64,000 nucleotides of DNA, taken from NCBI RefSeq assembly GCF_014349105.1, contig NZ_JACSJI010000009.1, forward strand, positions 62,001 to 126,000, given 5' to 3'. Every line of letters starts with the position of its first letter. Position 1 is the stretch's first letter. The translations under genes and the position numbers were made by a program. The stretch comes from Caulobacter sp. 17J80-11. Lineage in GTDB: Bacteria; Pseudomonadota; Alphaproteobacteria; Caulobacterales; Caulobacteraceae. Shown here piece after piece: positions 49,683 to 59,634 of the stretch. Under the pieces are notes generated by a model. It was not told the origin of the DNA, made no database searches, and was given only the letters and a program-made list of their open reading frames with translations.

Positions 49683-50348
49683 ATGAAAGCCGCCGTCGTC
49701 GTTTTTCCGGGTTCCAACTGCGATCGTGACTGCAAGGTCGCGGTCGAACGCTCCACCGGCGCCCCCGTCGAGATGGTCTGGCACCAGGAGACCGCCCTGC
49801 CGTCGGGTCTCGACCTGATCGTGCTGCCGGGCGGCTTCTCCTACGGGGATTACCTGCGCTGCGGGGCCATGGCCGCCCAGTCGCCGGTGATGCGCGCCGT
49901 GAAGGCCGAGGCCGAGCGCGGCGTGGCCGTGGTCGGCATCTGCAACGGCTTCCAGATCCTGTGCGAGGCCGGCATGCTCCCCGGCGCCCTGCTGCGCAAC
50001 TCGGGCCTGAAGTACGTCTGCAAGCCGATCGAGCTGGAAGTCACCAACGCCCAGACCCGCTTCACCTCGGGCTACCGCGAGAAGCGCCACGTGATGATGA
50101 CCCAGGGCAACGGCGAGGGGAATTTCTTCGCCGACGAAGCCACCCTGGATCGCATCGAGGGCGAGGGTCAGGTCGTGTTCCGCTACGTCGAGAACCCGAA
50201 CGGCTCGGCCCGCGACATCGCCGGCATCGTCAACGAAAAGGGCAACGTGCTGGGCATGATGCCCCACCCGGACCGCGCCTTCGAAGCGGCCCTGGGCTCG
50301 GCCGACGGCGCCGCCCTGTTCCAGAGCGTGATGGCCTCGGCCGCCTGA
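49683..50348 (+). CDS. purQ: FGAM synthase glutaminase subunit PurQ
   Basis: A 221-residue class I glutamine amidotransferase that supplies ammonia to PurL. The catalytic cysteine is Cys87 in [15 protein letters not shown] and the histidine/glutamate pair is in [10 protein letters not shown] near the C-terminus. PGSNCDRD near the start is typical. A strong terminator follows, so purL is transcribed separately. Confidence 0.97.
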   Translation: MKAAVVVFPGSNCDRDCKVAVERSTGAPVEMVWHQETALPSGLDLIVLPGGFSYGDYLRCGAMAAQSPVMRAVKAEAERGVAVVGICNGFQILCEAGMLPGALLRNSGLKYVCKPIELEVTNAQTRFTSGYREKRHVMMTQGNGEGNFFADEATLDRIEGEGQVVFRYVENPNGSARDIAGIVNEKGNVLGMMPHPDRAFEAALGSADGAALFQSVMASAA

Positions 50349-50373
50349 GGCGCTGACCGAACTTGAAATCGGA

Positions 50374-50409
50374 AACCCCGGCGCGCCGCTCGGCACGCCG
50401 GGGTTTTTG
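50374..50409 (+). terminator. Rho-independent terminator after purQ
   Basis: AAACCCCGGCG (50374-50384) pairs with CGCCGGGGTTT (50397-50407) across a 12-base loop and continues into a T-run (50405-50409). It also faces the 3' end of the minus-strand operon. Confidence 0.85.
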
Positions 50410-50413
50410 CTTT

Positions 50414-50629
50414 TCAGGCGATCGGCGCGGCCGCCCGGGTCCTGAGCCGGTTCCAGAGCGCCACGGCTTCGGCCGCCAACGGCTGGAGCCACGACGTGTC
50501 CGGCGCGGTGCGCCAGGCGCGCCGCTCCTGGACGAACGGCGCGTTCAGCCGGCGCGCGCCCCAGTTCTCGAAGCGTACGATCTGCGGCCGGGCGGCGGCC
50601 GCCCGGGCGGTGCCGCGACGGCCGAACAC
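50414..50629 (-). CDS. Small hypothetical protein, third gene of unknown operon
   Basis: An unrecognised 71-residue basic protein with a tryptophan-rich end (FENWGARRLNAPFVQERRAWRTAP, SWLQPLAAEAVALWNRL). Start is a GTG two bases after the upstream stop (TAGTCGTG), so it would be translated by coupling; no separate ribosome-binding site is seen. Reality rests on coupling and non-repetitive composition, so confidence is moderate. Confidence 0.5.
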   Translation of the reverse strand: MFGRRGTARAAAARPQIVRFENWGARRLNAPFVQERRAWRTAPDTSWLQPLAAEAVALWNRLRTRAAAPIA

Positions 50630-50631
50630 GA

Positions 50632-51315
50632 CTACTGCCGCTTGTCCGGGCGACGCGGCCGCGGCTCAGGCGGGGGCGGCTCGCCGCCAGGCATGTCCTC
50701 GCGGACGTGGTATTCGCGCCGGGCGTCGCGCTGCATGCGCAGCTCCTCCTCGCCCATGCCCAAGCCCTGCTGGCGCATGCGCGTGGAGCTCACCTCCGTC
50801 GGGTTGTACAGGTCGTCCGCCGGCTCGCCGGTACGATCGCCTTTCCATTCGCGCCGCGCGGAGGCGCGGTCCCGTTCATGATCGTCTCTGCCGGCGCTCA
50901 TCTCGGCGGCTCCTTGCTGGGGCGCGACCACGTTCGGCGCGGGCGCGCCGCCAAGGTCGGCGTCGGCCCGGGCGACCACGGTGGTCACACCGGGCTGGTC
51001 GGGACTGAGGCTGCCGGCCGCATCGCCGGGATCGCGGTCGCGGATCTCCGCCTCGGTGCGGAATTCGTAGCCGGTCTCCAGCGGCCCGCCGCTGACCTCG
51101 CCGGGCACGATCAGGTCGTCCGGGTCCACTTCCGGATCGTCGATCTCGAACACGCCCGGGTCGTCGAACTCGACGCCGCCGACGTGGCGGGCGCTGCCGG
51201 CGAAGACCTGGTGTTCGCTCTCCATCGCCTCTTCAGCCGCCCGGCGCTCGAACGCGCGGCGCTCTTCGGGGCTGTCCAGGTCGGGGGTCTGCGGCAGGTC
51301 GGGAAGATGCGGCAT
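50632..51315 (-). CDS. Acidic hypothetical protein, second gene of unknown operon
   Basis: An unrecognised 227-residue hydrophilic protein. Composition is strongly acidic in the middle (VEFDDPGVFEIDDPEVDPDDLIVPGE) and charged/mixed at the C-terminus (DDHERDRASARREWKGDRTG, EPRPRRPDKRQ), with no signal or membrane segment; it is likely disordered. GAGGAGAGG precedes ATG at 51315, and the frame is open upstream only as a shadow. It starts 14 bases after the previous gene stops. Function unknown. Confidence 0.72.
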   Translation of the reverse strand: MPHLPDLPQTPDLDSPEERRAFERRAAEEAMESEHQVFAGSARHVGGVEFDDPGVFEIDDPEVDPDDLIVPGEVSGGPLETGYEFRTEAEIRDRDPGDAAGSLSPDQPGVTTVVARADADLGGAPAPNVVAPQQGAAEMSAGRDDHERDRASARREWKGDRTGEPADDLYNPTEVSSTRMRQQGLGMGEEELRMQRDARREYHVREDMPGGEPPPPEPRPRRPDKRQ

Positions 51316-51329
51316 GGTTTGACCTCTCC

Positions 51330-51644
51330 TCAGCCCGCGCCCGGGTCGACTTCGTCGCCCTCGGGGCCGCACACGATCGCGCCGCTGCGATTGATCGCCG
51401 GGGTCGAGCCGACCCGCTTGTCCTGGTGAGCGCGGCATTCTTCTTCGAAATGCTGGGCCATGGCCGAGGCGCCGACGTCGTCGGCCGCGATGTCGACCTC
51501 TTCGGCGTCGCCGCCGGCGCCGCCGTCGACGTCCGAGGCGAACACCTTCTCCTCGCCCGGGGCCTTCTCGTTCTGATGGATGTCGCGGCCGTACGGCGAC
51601 GCCGCATGGCCGCCGGAGGACTGGTCTCGGACGTCCGGACTCAT
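51330..51644 (-). CDS. Acidic hypothetical protein, first gene of unknown operon
   Basis: An unrecognised 104-residue acidic protein (NEKAPGEEKVFASDVDGGAGGDAEEVDIAADDVG, then HFEEECRAHQDKRVG). Start is ATG at 51644 with GGAG eight bases upstream; a second ATG six codons earlier is possible. It opens a three-gene minus-strand unit that separates purQ from purL. No domain was recognised; a stress-protein role is only a compositional guess. Confidence 0.68.
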   Translation of the reverse strand: MSPDVRDQSSGGHAASPYGRDIHQNEKAPGEEKVFASDVDGGAGGDAEEVDIAADDVGASAMAQHFEEECRAHQDKRVGSTPAINRSGAIVCGPEGDEVDPGAG

Positions 51645-51730
51645 CACAAAAACTCCATACACACCCCCCGCGGCCCTCCTCCGACAGGCAGTTCCGCCTC
51701 CCGGAGTAGGGCCGCAGATTCATAAGCTTG

Positions 51731-51780
51731 TGGTCCGGCCTCACCCCAACAGCCGGGGACCACCTGTTGGGGCCGGACCA
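51731..51780. repeat. 17-bp bulged stem-loop upstream of purL
   Basis: TGGTCCGG (51731-51738) and CCCCAACAG (51744-51752) pair perfectly with CTGTTGGGG (51764-51772) and CCGGACCA (51773-51780); the left arm has a five-base bulge and the loop is 11 bases. No T-run follows. It sits between the divergent unknown operon and purL, 67 bases before the purL ATG. Confidence 0.7.
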
Positions 51781-51846
51781 CATGGGTGAAGCGCGCGAGC
51801 GAGGCGCCCTGTTCCCCGGCGTCTGAATCCGCTAATTCGCCCGGCC

Positions 51847-54048
51847 ATGACCTCAGCCGCCCCCGCCAAGACCAGCGCCGAGCTCGCCGCCGAGTTCGGT
51901 CTGAAGCCCGACGAGTACGCTCTGATCCTGAAGCGCCTGGAGCGCGAGCCCACCCTGGTGGAGCTCGGCGTGTTCAGCGTGATGTGGAGCGAGCACTGCT
52001 CCTACAAGTCCTCGCGCGCCCACCTGCGCAAGTTCCCGACCTCCGGCCCCAAGGTGATTCAGGGCCCCGGCGAGAACGCCGGCGTGGTCGACATCGGCGA
52101 CGGCCAGGCGGCCGTGTTCAAGATGGAGAGCCACAACCACCCGTCCTACATCGAGCCCTACCAGGGCGCGGCGACGGGCGTGGGCGGCATCATGCGCGAC
52201 GTCTTCACCATGGGCGCGCGTCCCGTCGCCCTGCTGAACGCGCTGCGCTTCGGCGATCCGAACCATCCGAAGACCAAGCGCCTGGTCGCCGGCGTCGTGG
52301 CCGGCATCGGCGGCTACGGCAACTGCGTGGGCGTGCCCACCGTCGGCGGCGAGACCAACTTCCACCCCGGCTGGAACGGCAACATCCTGGTCAACGCCAT
52401 GTGCGTGGGCCTGGCCGACGCCGACAAGATCTTCTACTCGGCCGCCCCGGCGGCCGGCCTGCCGGTGGTCTACTTCGGCTCCAAGACCGGCCGCGACGGC
52501 ATCCACGGCGCGACCATGTCCTCGGCCGAGTTCAGCGAGGACTCCGAGGAGAAGCGGCCGACCGTGCAGGTCGGCGACCCGTTCGCCGAGAAGCTGCTGA
52601 TCGAAGCCACGCTGGAGCTGATGGCCTCAGGCGCGGTCGAGGCGATCCAGGACATGGGCGCCGCCGGCCTGACCTCCTCGTCGGTCGAGATGGCCGGCAA
52701 GGGCGGCGTCGGCATCGAGCTCGACCTCGACGCCGTGCCGCAGCGCGAAGAGAACATGTCGGCCTACGAGATGATGCTGTCGGAGAGCCAGGAGCGCATG
52801 CTGGCGATCCTGAAGCCCGGCCGCGAGGCCGACGCCCACCGCATCTTCTCCAAGTGGCACCTCGACGCCGCGGTGATCGGCCAGACCACCGACACCGGCC
52901 GCATCGTGCTGCGCCACAAGGGCGAGGTGGTCTGCGACCTGCCGCTGGCCCCGCTGGCCGACGACGCGCCGCTGTACGAGCGTCCGTTCGTGAAGCCGAC
53001 CCCGCCGGCCCGCCTCGACCCGAAGCAGGTCCCGGCCCCGGCCGACTGGAACGACGCGGTGCTGAAGCTGATGAGCACCCCGGACATGGCGTCCAAGCGC
53101 TGGATCTGGGAGCAGTACGACCGCCACGTCATGGCCGACACGGTCGCCGACAGCGCCACCGGCGCGGACGCCGGCATCGTGCGCGTGCACGGCACCAAGA
53201 AGGCGCTGGCCGTGGTCTCCGACTGCACCCCGCGCTACGTGCAGGCCGATCCGTACGAGGGCGGCAAGCAGGCGGTGGCGGAAGCCTGGCGCAACCTGAC
53301 CGCCGTCGGCGCCGACCCGATCGCCATCACCGACAACCTGAACTTCGGCAATCCCGAGCGTCCGGAGATCATGGGCCAGATCGTCAGCGCGATTGAAGGC
53401 ATGGCCGAGGCCTGCCGCGCGCTCGACTTCCCGGTCGTGAGCGGCAACGTCAGCCTCTACAACGAGACCAACGGCGTCGCCATTCCGCCGACCCCCACGG
53501 TCGGCGCGGTCGGCCTGATCCCCGACTACGACCTGCGCGCCGGCTTCGGCGGGCTGAAGGACGGCGACACCCTGGTGCTGATCGGCGACAGCAAGGGCGA
53601 GCTGGGCCAGTCGATGTACCTGCGCGCCCTGTTCGGCCGTGAGGAAGGCGCCCCGCCGCCGGTCGACCTGGCGATCGAGAAGAAGCACGGCGACTTCGTG
53701 CGCGGCCTGATCCGCTCGGGCCGGGCCAAGGTGGTGCACGACCTGTCGGACGGCGGCCTGGTCGCCGCCGCGGCCGACATGGCGCTCGCCGCCAACGTCG
53801 GCGTGACCCTGATCGCCACCTCGACCGAGCACGCCCACCCGTTCCTGTTCGGCGAAGACCAGGGCCGCTACCTGATCGCCACCCGCGACGCCGACGCCCT
53901 GCTGGCCGAGGCCAAGGCGGCGGGCGTGCACGCCATCGTGGCCGGGGAGGCCGGCGGCGACGCCTTCGCCTCGCGCGAGCTGTTCAGCGTGCCGCTGGCC
54001 GAACTGCGCAAGGCCCACGAAGGCTGGATGCCGGCCTACATGGCCTGA
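51847..54048 (+). CDS. purL: FGAM synthase large subunit PurL
   Basis: A 733-residue PurL of the small type that works with PurS and Pur[18 protein letters not shown] carries the active-site histidine, [12 protein letters not shown] and [12 protein letters not shown] follow, and the ATP-binding second half has [30 protein letters not shown] and [10 protein letters not shown]. It catalyses conversion of FGAR to FGAM with glutamine-derived ammonia. Transcription is separate from purQ, being split by the minus-strand operon. Confidence 0.97.
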   Translation: MTSAAPAKTSAELAAEFGLKPDEYALILKRLEREPTLVELGVFSVMWSEHCSYKSSRAHLRKFPTSGPKVIQGPGENAGVVDIGDGQAAVFKMESHNHPSYIEPYQGAATGVGGIMRDVFTMGARPVALLNALRFGDPNHPKTKRLVAGVVAGIGGYGNCVGVPTVGGETNFHPGWNGNILVNAMCVGLADADKIFYSAAPAAGLPVVYFGSKTGRDGIHGATMSSAEFSEDSEEKRPTVQVGDPFAEKLLIEATLELMASGAVEAIQDMGAAGLTSSSVEMAGKGGVGIELDLDAVPQREENMSAYEMMLSESQERMLAILKPGREADAHRIFSKWHLDAAVIGQTTDTGRIVLRHKGEVVCDLPLAPLADDAPLYERPFVKPTPPARLDPKQVPAPADWNDAVLKLMSTPDMASKRWIWEQYDRHVMADTVADSATGADAGIVRVHGTKKALAVVSDCTPRYVQADPYEGGKQAVAEAWRNLTAVGADPIAITDNLNFGNPERPEIMGQIVSAIEGMAEACRALDFPVVSGNVSLYNETNGVAIPPTPTVGAVGLIPDYDLRAGFGGLKDGDTLVLIGDSKGELGQSMYLRALFGREEGAPPPVDLAIEKKHGDFVRGLIRSGRAKVVHDLSDGGLVAAAADMALAANVGVTLIATSTEHAHPFLFGEDQGRYLIATRDADALLAEAKAAGVHAIVAGEAGGDAFASRELFSVPLAELRKAHEGWMPAYMA

Positions 54049-54074
54049 GGCCCCCAGTCGGACTGAAACGCGAG

Positions 54075-54108
54075 GAAGCCGCCGTCGGAAGACGGCGGCT
54101 TCTTTCGT
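54075..54108 (+). terminator. Rho-independent terminator after purL
   Basis: A perfect 12-bp stem GAAGCCGCCGTC/GACGGCGGCTTC (54075-54086, 54091-54102) with GGAA loop, followed by TTTCGTTT. Confidence 0.9.
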
Positions 54109-54151
54109 TTGGGGGGCGGCCCTATGTTCGGCGCGAGCGGGGAGAGCGTGC

Positions 54152-55984
54152 GTGCAGGGCGAGTCGACGGAAACCGAGGCGGCGTGGGCGCCCCCGCCTG
54201 AGACCCTGGCCGCGCAGTTGCAGGCCGAAGGCGTGCCCGCCTGGCTGCCGAAAATGGTCGCCGAGCTCCGCAACAGGCTGAACCCGTCGGACGAGGCCCG
54301 GCTCGCCTATGGCCTGACCCAGCGCGCGCAGGCGTGGTCCGCCTTCGACGCGGCCGCCTGGGACCGGCTGGAGAGCGGCCTGCGCGCCTTCACCGAAAGC
54401 AATCCCAAGGCCGTCGCCGAGCGCCTCATAGACCGGCTGCTGGCCGGAATCGACGTGGAGTCCGGGGCGCGGCGGCGGCTGTGGGATCGCGACACGGACG
54501 CGCAGATTTCCCACACCATCACCCTGCTGGGCCGTCTTGGCGGAAATCTGTCGCTGGCGCAGCCGCGTTGGGCCGGCCGGTGGGCGCGGGACTGGTCGGA
54601 CGCGCACTTCCACCGCGCCAAGCGGGAATGGCGCGACGCCGATCCGGCCGGGGTCGAGCGGGCCTTGGCGCTGACCCGCGCCGCGGCCGTCGGAATCGCC
54701 GCGGCGGCGGTCGCCGCCCTGCCGCGTCCAAGATCTCCGTTGCGGGGCGTGGCCCACGGGTTCGCGGGCCTTCGCGACCTGGTCGAGGGCAAGCAGACGC
54801 TGGAAGACCTGCGCCGCTGGCGGGCCGTCGTCTTGGCCGGGCGCGCGGGCGTGCGCCAGGCGGCCGCGCGGGCGCGCGAGGACGCGAGATCGGTGCGGAC
54901 GCAAGAAAACGCGCTGCTGGCGGTGGACGCCGCCGGCTGGGCCGCCTGGGCGACGGAGCTGTCGCGAAGCGGCGGGCACATGATCCACGCGACGTTGGGC
55001 GCCGACCTCGCCCGCGAGCAGGCGCGCGCCGAAGCGGCGGTACGACTGATCGACGTGCTGGTCCGGGCGATGGACGCGGCGGCCGGCCTGTCCCCCGCCC
55101 CGCCGGCGCCGAGCCCGCCGACGCTGGAGGAGATCGAGGTCGCCGAGGAAGAGCGCGAGACGCGCGAGCACCGGCCGTACGCGCGGGAATGCGCGAACCC
55201 GGGCCCGGACCCCACACGCGAGCAGCGCGTGGTCCTGGCCGAGCGCCTGGTGGCGAACGGCGCGGTCGTCGCGGCGACGCGCCGGCCGGCCTTCCCGCTG
55301 AAAACCGAAGAGTGGTGGTGTCCGCTGGCCGTGTTCGGCTGGGACATCTACGACGAGAACCTCTGCCCTGACGATCTCATGCCGGGCTGGCTGGCCGATC
55401 TGGCCATGAAGCTGGGCGAAGGCTTGGGCGAAGACGGGCAGGCCGAGCTGTGCGCCGGCCTCGTGGCCCGGGCGCGCGCCTGGCCGGCCCTGGACGCCGC
55501 CGCCTGGGAGCGGATCGAACTCGACCTGCTGGACGCCGCGGTGGCGCACGCCGAAGCCGCGGCCGCGAACGCGCCGCGCGCCGAGCCCCGCTGGCGCATG
55601 TACCTGGACGCGCTCCGGCAGATGCGCTCGCGAGACGAGATCACGCGCTGGGAAGGCCGCGACGCCCTGGGCGTCATCCCCGGCCGGGGCCCGGCCGCGA
55701 CGGAGGCGCGCCTGCTGGCCCGCGCCGACGCGCGCGTCGCCGCGCTCAACGCCGCCGACCGGCGCGATCCCGACAAGGCGCGCAGCCACAACTGCGCCTG
55801 GGCGGTGAAGATGGCCGCCGAGGCCGCCGGCCAGGCGGCCTGGGCCGCGCGCATGGGCAAGGGCGCGGTGATGCGCGCGAGCCAGGCCCGCTGGTCCTAC
55901 GACAAGGCCCGCCGGGAAACCTGCCGGGCATTTATGGCCCGGCTGTTCGAGCGGATGGACGCGGAGCTCGCCGCCGCGAACTGA
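54152..55984 (+). CDS. Unrecognised internally duplicated helical protein
   Basis: A 610-residue protein matching no family I know. Start is GTG at 54152 with GGGGAGAG upstream. No signal peptide or clear membrane helix; high Ala/Arg/Glu content suggests mostly helices. Two halves are related: PAWLPKM (29) and AWSAFDAAAWDRLE (61-74) correspond to PGWLADL (411) and AWPALDAAAWERIE (443-456) with identical 32-residue spacing. A later part ENALLAVDAAGWAAWATEL (about 251) matches CAWAVKMAAEAAGQAAWAARM (about 547), and both end in a MDA helix (about 305 and 602). Repeat 1 has about 90 extra residues. The linker 310-400 is proline/glutamate-rich. Function unknown; it stands alone after a terminator. 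Confidence 0.85.
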   Translation: MQGESTETEAAWAPPPETLAAQLQAEGVPAWLPKMVAELRNRLNPSDEARLAYGLTQRAQAWSAFDAAAWDRLESGLRAFTESNPKAVAERLIDRLLAGIDVESGARRRLWDRDTDAQISHTITLLGRLGGNLSLAQPRWAGRWARDWSDAHFHRAKREWRDADPAGVERALALTRAAAVGIAAAAVAALPRPRSPLRGVAHGFAGLRDLVEGKQTLEDLRRWRAVVLAGRAGVRQAAARAREDARSVRTQENALLAVDAAGWAAWATELSRSGGHMIHATLGADLAREQARAEAAVRLIDVLVRAMDAAAGLSPAPPAPSPPTLEEIEVAEEERETREHRPYARECANPGPDPTREQRVVLAERLVANGAVVAATRRPAFPLKTEEWWCPLAVFGWDIYDENLCPDDLMPGWLADLAMKLGEGLGEDGQAELCAGLVARARAWPALDAAAWERIELDLLDAAVAHAEAAAANAPRAEPRWRMYLDALRQMRSRDEITRWEGRDALGVIPGRGPAATEARLLARADARVAALNAADRRDPDKARSHNCAWAVKMAAEAAGQAAWAARMGKGAVMRASQARWSYDKARRETCRAFMARLFERMDAELAAAN

Positions 55985-55988
55985 GGGC

Positions 55989-56678
55989 TCAATGGTCCCC
56001 TTCGCGCAGCCAGTGCGCGGTGGGCGTCGTGGCGTCCAGCCCCTCGCTGGCCTTCGCCGCGGCGCGCAGCGCGTCCTGGGAAGAGGTCGTGCAGTTGTTC
56101 TCGACCATGGTCATGCCCGCGAACGGCGCCTGGGTGGCGAAGGCCGGCTTCTCGCCGTCCTTGGCCGGGGGCGGCGGCGGCCCGCACTGCACCGGCCAGA
56201 CGCTCATCTGGATCACCCGGCCCTGGTCGTCGAGCGTCGGCCGCAGGCCCATGTAGAAGTACGCCTTGGGCTGGTCCGGCTTCTCCTCCCCGAGCTGGCC
56301 GATCATCGGATCGCCGGCCACCAGCAGGAAGCCGCCCTCCTCCTTCCACTTGCCGTCCTCGAAGGTCGAGACTCGCCCGTCGCGCAGGATCGCGTACTCC
56401 CAGGACTTCTTGTCGGCGTCGTAGTGGCTGAGGGTGTCGCCGCGGACCAGGAACCAGTTGGCGCACTTGGGCCAGCTGGTGACCGGCCGCGTCTCGTCGA
56501 ACCGGCAGTCCTTCTCCTTGCCGCCCACCCAGATTCCTTCGCGCAGCGGGGGCGTCGGCGCGGCGTCGGCGGCCGTGAACAGCGGCGCTTCGGTCGTGAC
56601 CAGGTTGCAGGCCGACAGCAAAAGGCCGGCTGAGAAAGCGAACGCTAAGCAGACGACACGCTTCCATGGGCTGGCCAT
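55989..56678 (-). CDS. Hypothetical lipoprotein
   Basis: An unrecognised 229-residue lipoprotein: signal VVCLAFAFSAGLLLSAC with lipobox LLSAC near residue 24. The mature region has GIWVGGKEKDCRFDE near its start, FLVRGDTLSHYDADKKSWEYAIL in the middle, and a proline tract QCGPPPPPAKDG near the end, suggesting an extended linker. GGAGGAG upstream fixes ATG at 56678. It is convergent with the duplicated unknown gene and divergent from the M20 dipeptidase gene. Confidence 0.8.
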   Translation of the reverse strand: MASPWKRVVCLAFAFSAGLLLSACNLVTTEAPLFTAADAAPTPPLREGIWVGGKEKDCRFDETRPVTSWPKCANWFLVRGDTLSHYDADKKSWEYAILRDGRVSTFEDGKWKEEGGFLLVAGDPMIGQLGEEKPDQPKAYFYMGLRPTLDDQGRVIQMSVWPVQCGPPPPPAKDGEKPAFATQAPFAGMTMVENNCTTSSQDALRAAAKASEGLDATTPTAHWLREGDH

Positions 56679-56809
56679 GACCGTCTCCTCCGAGCGAGAC
56701 GGCAAGGGAGCGACGTCGCGGCACCAACTGTCAAGCTTGTCGCACCTCCCTCGACGAACGCGGATCGATCGGCCTAGATGGGCGCCGTCGCCGCCAGGGA
56801 GCCTCCGCC

Positions 56810-58327
56810 ATGATCGACGCCGCCAAGCTGCAGGGCTTCGTCCACGGCGTGTGGCGCGACGAGATCGTGCCGACCCTGACCGACTACATCCGCATTCCCA
56901 ACAAGTCGCCGCACTTCGACCCGCAGTGGGCCGAGCACGGCTACATGGATCAGGCGGTCTCGCTGCTGGAAGGCTGGGCGCGCGCCAAGATCGCGAGCGT
57001 CCCGGGGGCCAGCCTCGAGGTGGTGCGCCTGCAAGGCCGCACGCCGGTGATCCTGATCGAGATCCCCGGGACCGGGCCGGAGACCGTCCTCCTCTACGGC
57101 CACCTCGACAAGCAGCCGGAGATGAGCGGCTGGGCCGAGGGGCTGGGGCCGTGGGTCCCGGTGCTGAAGGACGACAAGCTCTATGGCCGCGGCGGCGCCG
57201 ACGACGGCTACGCCATGTTCGGGGCGCTGGCCGCCATCCTGGCCCTGCGCGACCAGGGCGTCTCGCACGCCCGCTGCGTAATCCTGATCGAGGCCTGCGA
57301 GGAGAGCGGCAGCTACGACCTGCCCTTCTACGTCGACCATCTGGCCGCCCGCATCGGCGAGCCGTCGCTGGTGGTGTGCCTGGACTCGGGCTGCGGAAAC
57401 TACGACCAGCTGTGGCTGACCACCTCGCTGCGCGGCCTGATGGGCGGCCAGCTGACGGTGAAGGTGCTGACCGAAGGCGTGCACTCCGGCGACGCCTCGG
57501 GCGTGGTGCCCTCCAGCTTCCGCATCCTGCGCCAGCTGATCTCGCGCCTGGAGGACGAGACCACCGGCGAGATCCGCCCCAAGGAGCTGTGGGTCGACAT
57601 CCCGGCCGAGCGGGTCGAGCAGGCCAGGCGCGCCGCCGCGTCGCTGGGCGACGAGGTGTGGACCAAGTTCCCGTTCGAGGCCGGGATGAAGCCGGTGACC
57701 GCTGATCCGGCCGAGCTGGTGCTGAACCGCACCTGGCGCCCGCAGCTGGCCACCGTCGGGGCCGAGGGCCTGCCGCCGTCGGCCAACGCCGGCAACGTGC
57801 TGCGCCCGTTCACCTCGGCCAAGCTGAGCGTCCGACTGCCGCCCACGGCCGACGCCGGGAAGGCCGCCGCCGTGGTGCAGAAGCTGCTGACCGAGAACCC
57901 GCCCTACGGCGCTGTGGTCACCTTCGAGGCCGAGCAGGCCAACCCCGGCTGGAACGCCCCGCCGCTGGCGCCGTGGCTGGAGGAGTCGGTGCAGAAGGCT
58001 TCGCAGGCGGCGTTCGGCGCGCCCGCGGCCCTGATGGGCGAAGGCGGCTCCATTCCGTTCATGACCATGCTGGGCGAGAAGTTTCCCAAGGCCCAGTTCC
58101 TGATCACCGGCGTGCTGGGCCCGCAGTCCAACGCCCACGGCCCCAACGAATTCCTGCACGTCCCGACCGGCGAGAAGGTCACCCAGGTGGTGGCCATGGT
58201 GCTGGCCGACCACCACGCCCGCACCGCGCCCGCCAAGGCCGCGCCGACCGCGACCCCGGTCGGCGCCGGCGCGCCCCAGCCGAAGGCCCGCGGCGGCCTG
58301 TTCGGCGGACTGTTCGGGAAGAAGTGA
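56810..58327 (+). CDS. M20 family dipeptidase
   Basis: A 505-residue M20 zinc peptidase of the dipeptidase/carnosinase-like group. Ligands are in LLYGHLDKQPEM, GRGGADDGYAMFG (bridging aspartate), EACEESGS (general base and ligand) and the lid residues in VHSGDASGVVPSSF. The NAGNVLRPFTSAKLSVRLPP and AHGPNEFLHV segments close the site. A C-terminal tail of about 35 residues rich in Ala/Pro/Lys (APTATPVGAGAPQPKARGG) ends with a glycine/phenylalanine repeat GGLFGGLFGKK. Cytosolic, as no signal is seen. Confidence 0.92.
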   Translation: MIDAAKLQGFVHGVWRDEIVPTLTDYIRIPNKSPHFDPQWAEHGYMDQAVSLLEGWARAKIASVPGASLEVVRLQGRTPVILIEIPGTGPETVLLYGHLDKQPEMSGWAEGLGPWVPVLKDDKLYGRGGADDGYAMFGALAAILALRDQGVSHARCVILIEACEESGSYDLPFYVDHLAARIGEPSLVVCLDSGCGNYDQLWLTTSLRGLMGGQLTVKVLTEGVHSGDASGVVPSSFRILRQLISRLEDETTGEIRPKELWVDIPAERVEQARRAAASLGDEVWTKFPFEAGMKPVTADPAELVLNRTWRPQLATVGAEGLPPSANAGNVLRPFTSAKLSVRLPPTADAGKAAAVVQKLLTENPPYGAVVTFEAEQANPGWNAPPLAPWLEESVQKASQAAFGAPAALMGEGGSIPFMTMLGEKFPKAQFLITGVLGPQSNAHGPNEFLHVPTGEKVTQVVAMVLADHHARTAPAKAAPTATPVGAGAPQPKARGGLFGGLFGKK

Positions 58328-58340
58328 ACCCGCCAACGAT

Positions 58341-58427
58341 CGTCACCCTCGGGCTTGTCCCGAGGGCCCATCGTTCCGTTCGCGCCAAGCCTGACCATGG
58401 GCCCTCGGGACAAGCCCGAGGGTGACG
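58341..58427. repeat. 31-bp perfect inverted repeat with nested palindromes
   Basis: Arms 58341-58371 and 58397-58427 are perfect 31-base complements around a 25-base spacer. Each arm contains its own hairpin, CCCTCGGG-cttgt-CCCGAGGG. The element lies between two co-directional genes and ends without a T-tract. It looks like a REP/BIME- or MITE-type dispersed intergenic repeat rather than a simple terminator. Confidence 0.85.
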
Positions 58428-58524
58428 CCGTATTTGCGGCGGCGCCGCCGTCCCTACCCGTTGACGTTGTCCCGCGGCGCGGGCCATCTGCCGGCCGTCG
58501 TTCGCCGAACCAGAGAGCCCGCCC

Positions 58525-59633
<1,109 letters not shown>

Positions 59634-59634
<1 letters not shown>

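Noticed and set aside
51670-51695. GGAAC on the minus strand upstream of the unknown three-gene operon
   Set aside because: No GTT-like -10 occurs at 16-18 bases spacing.
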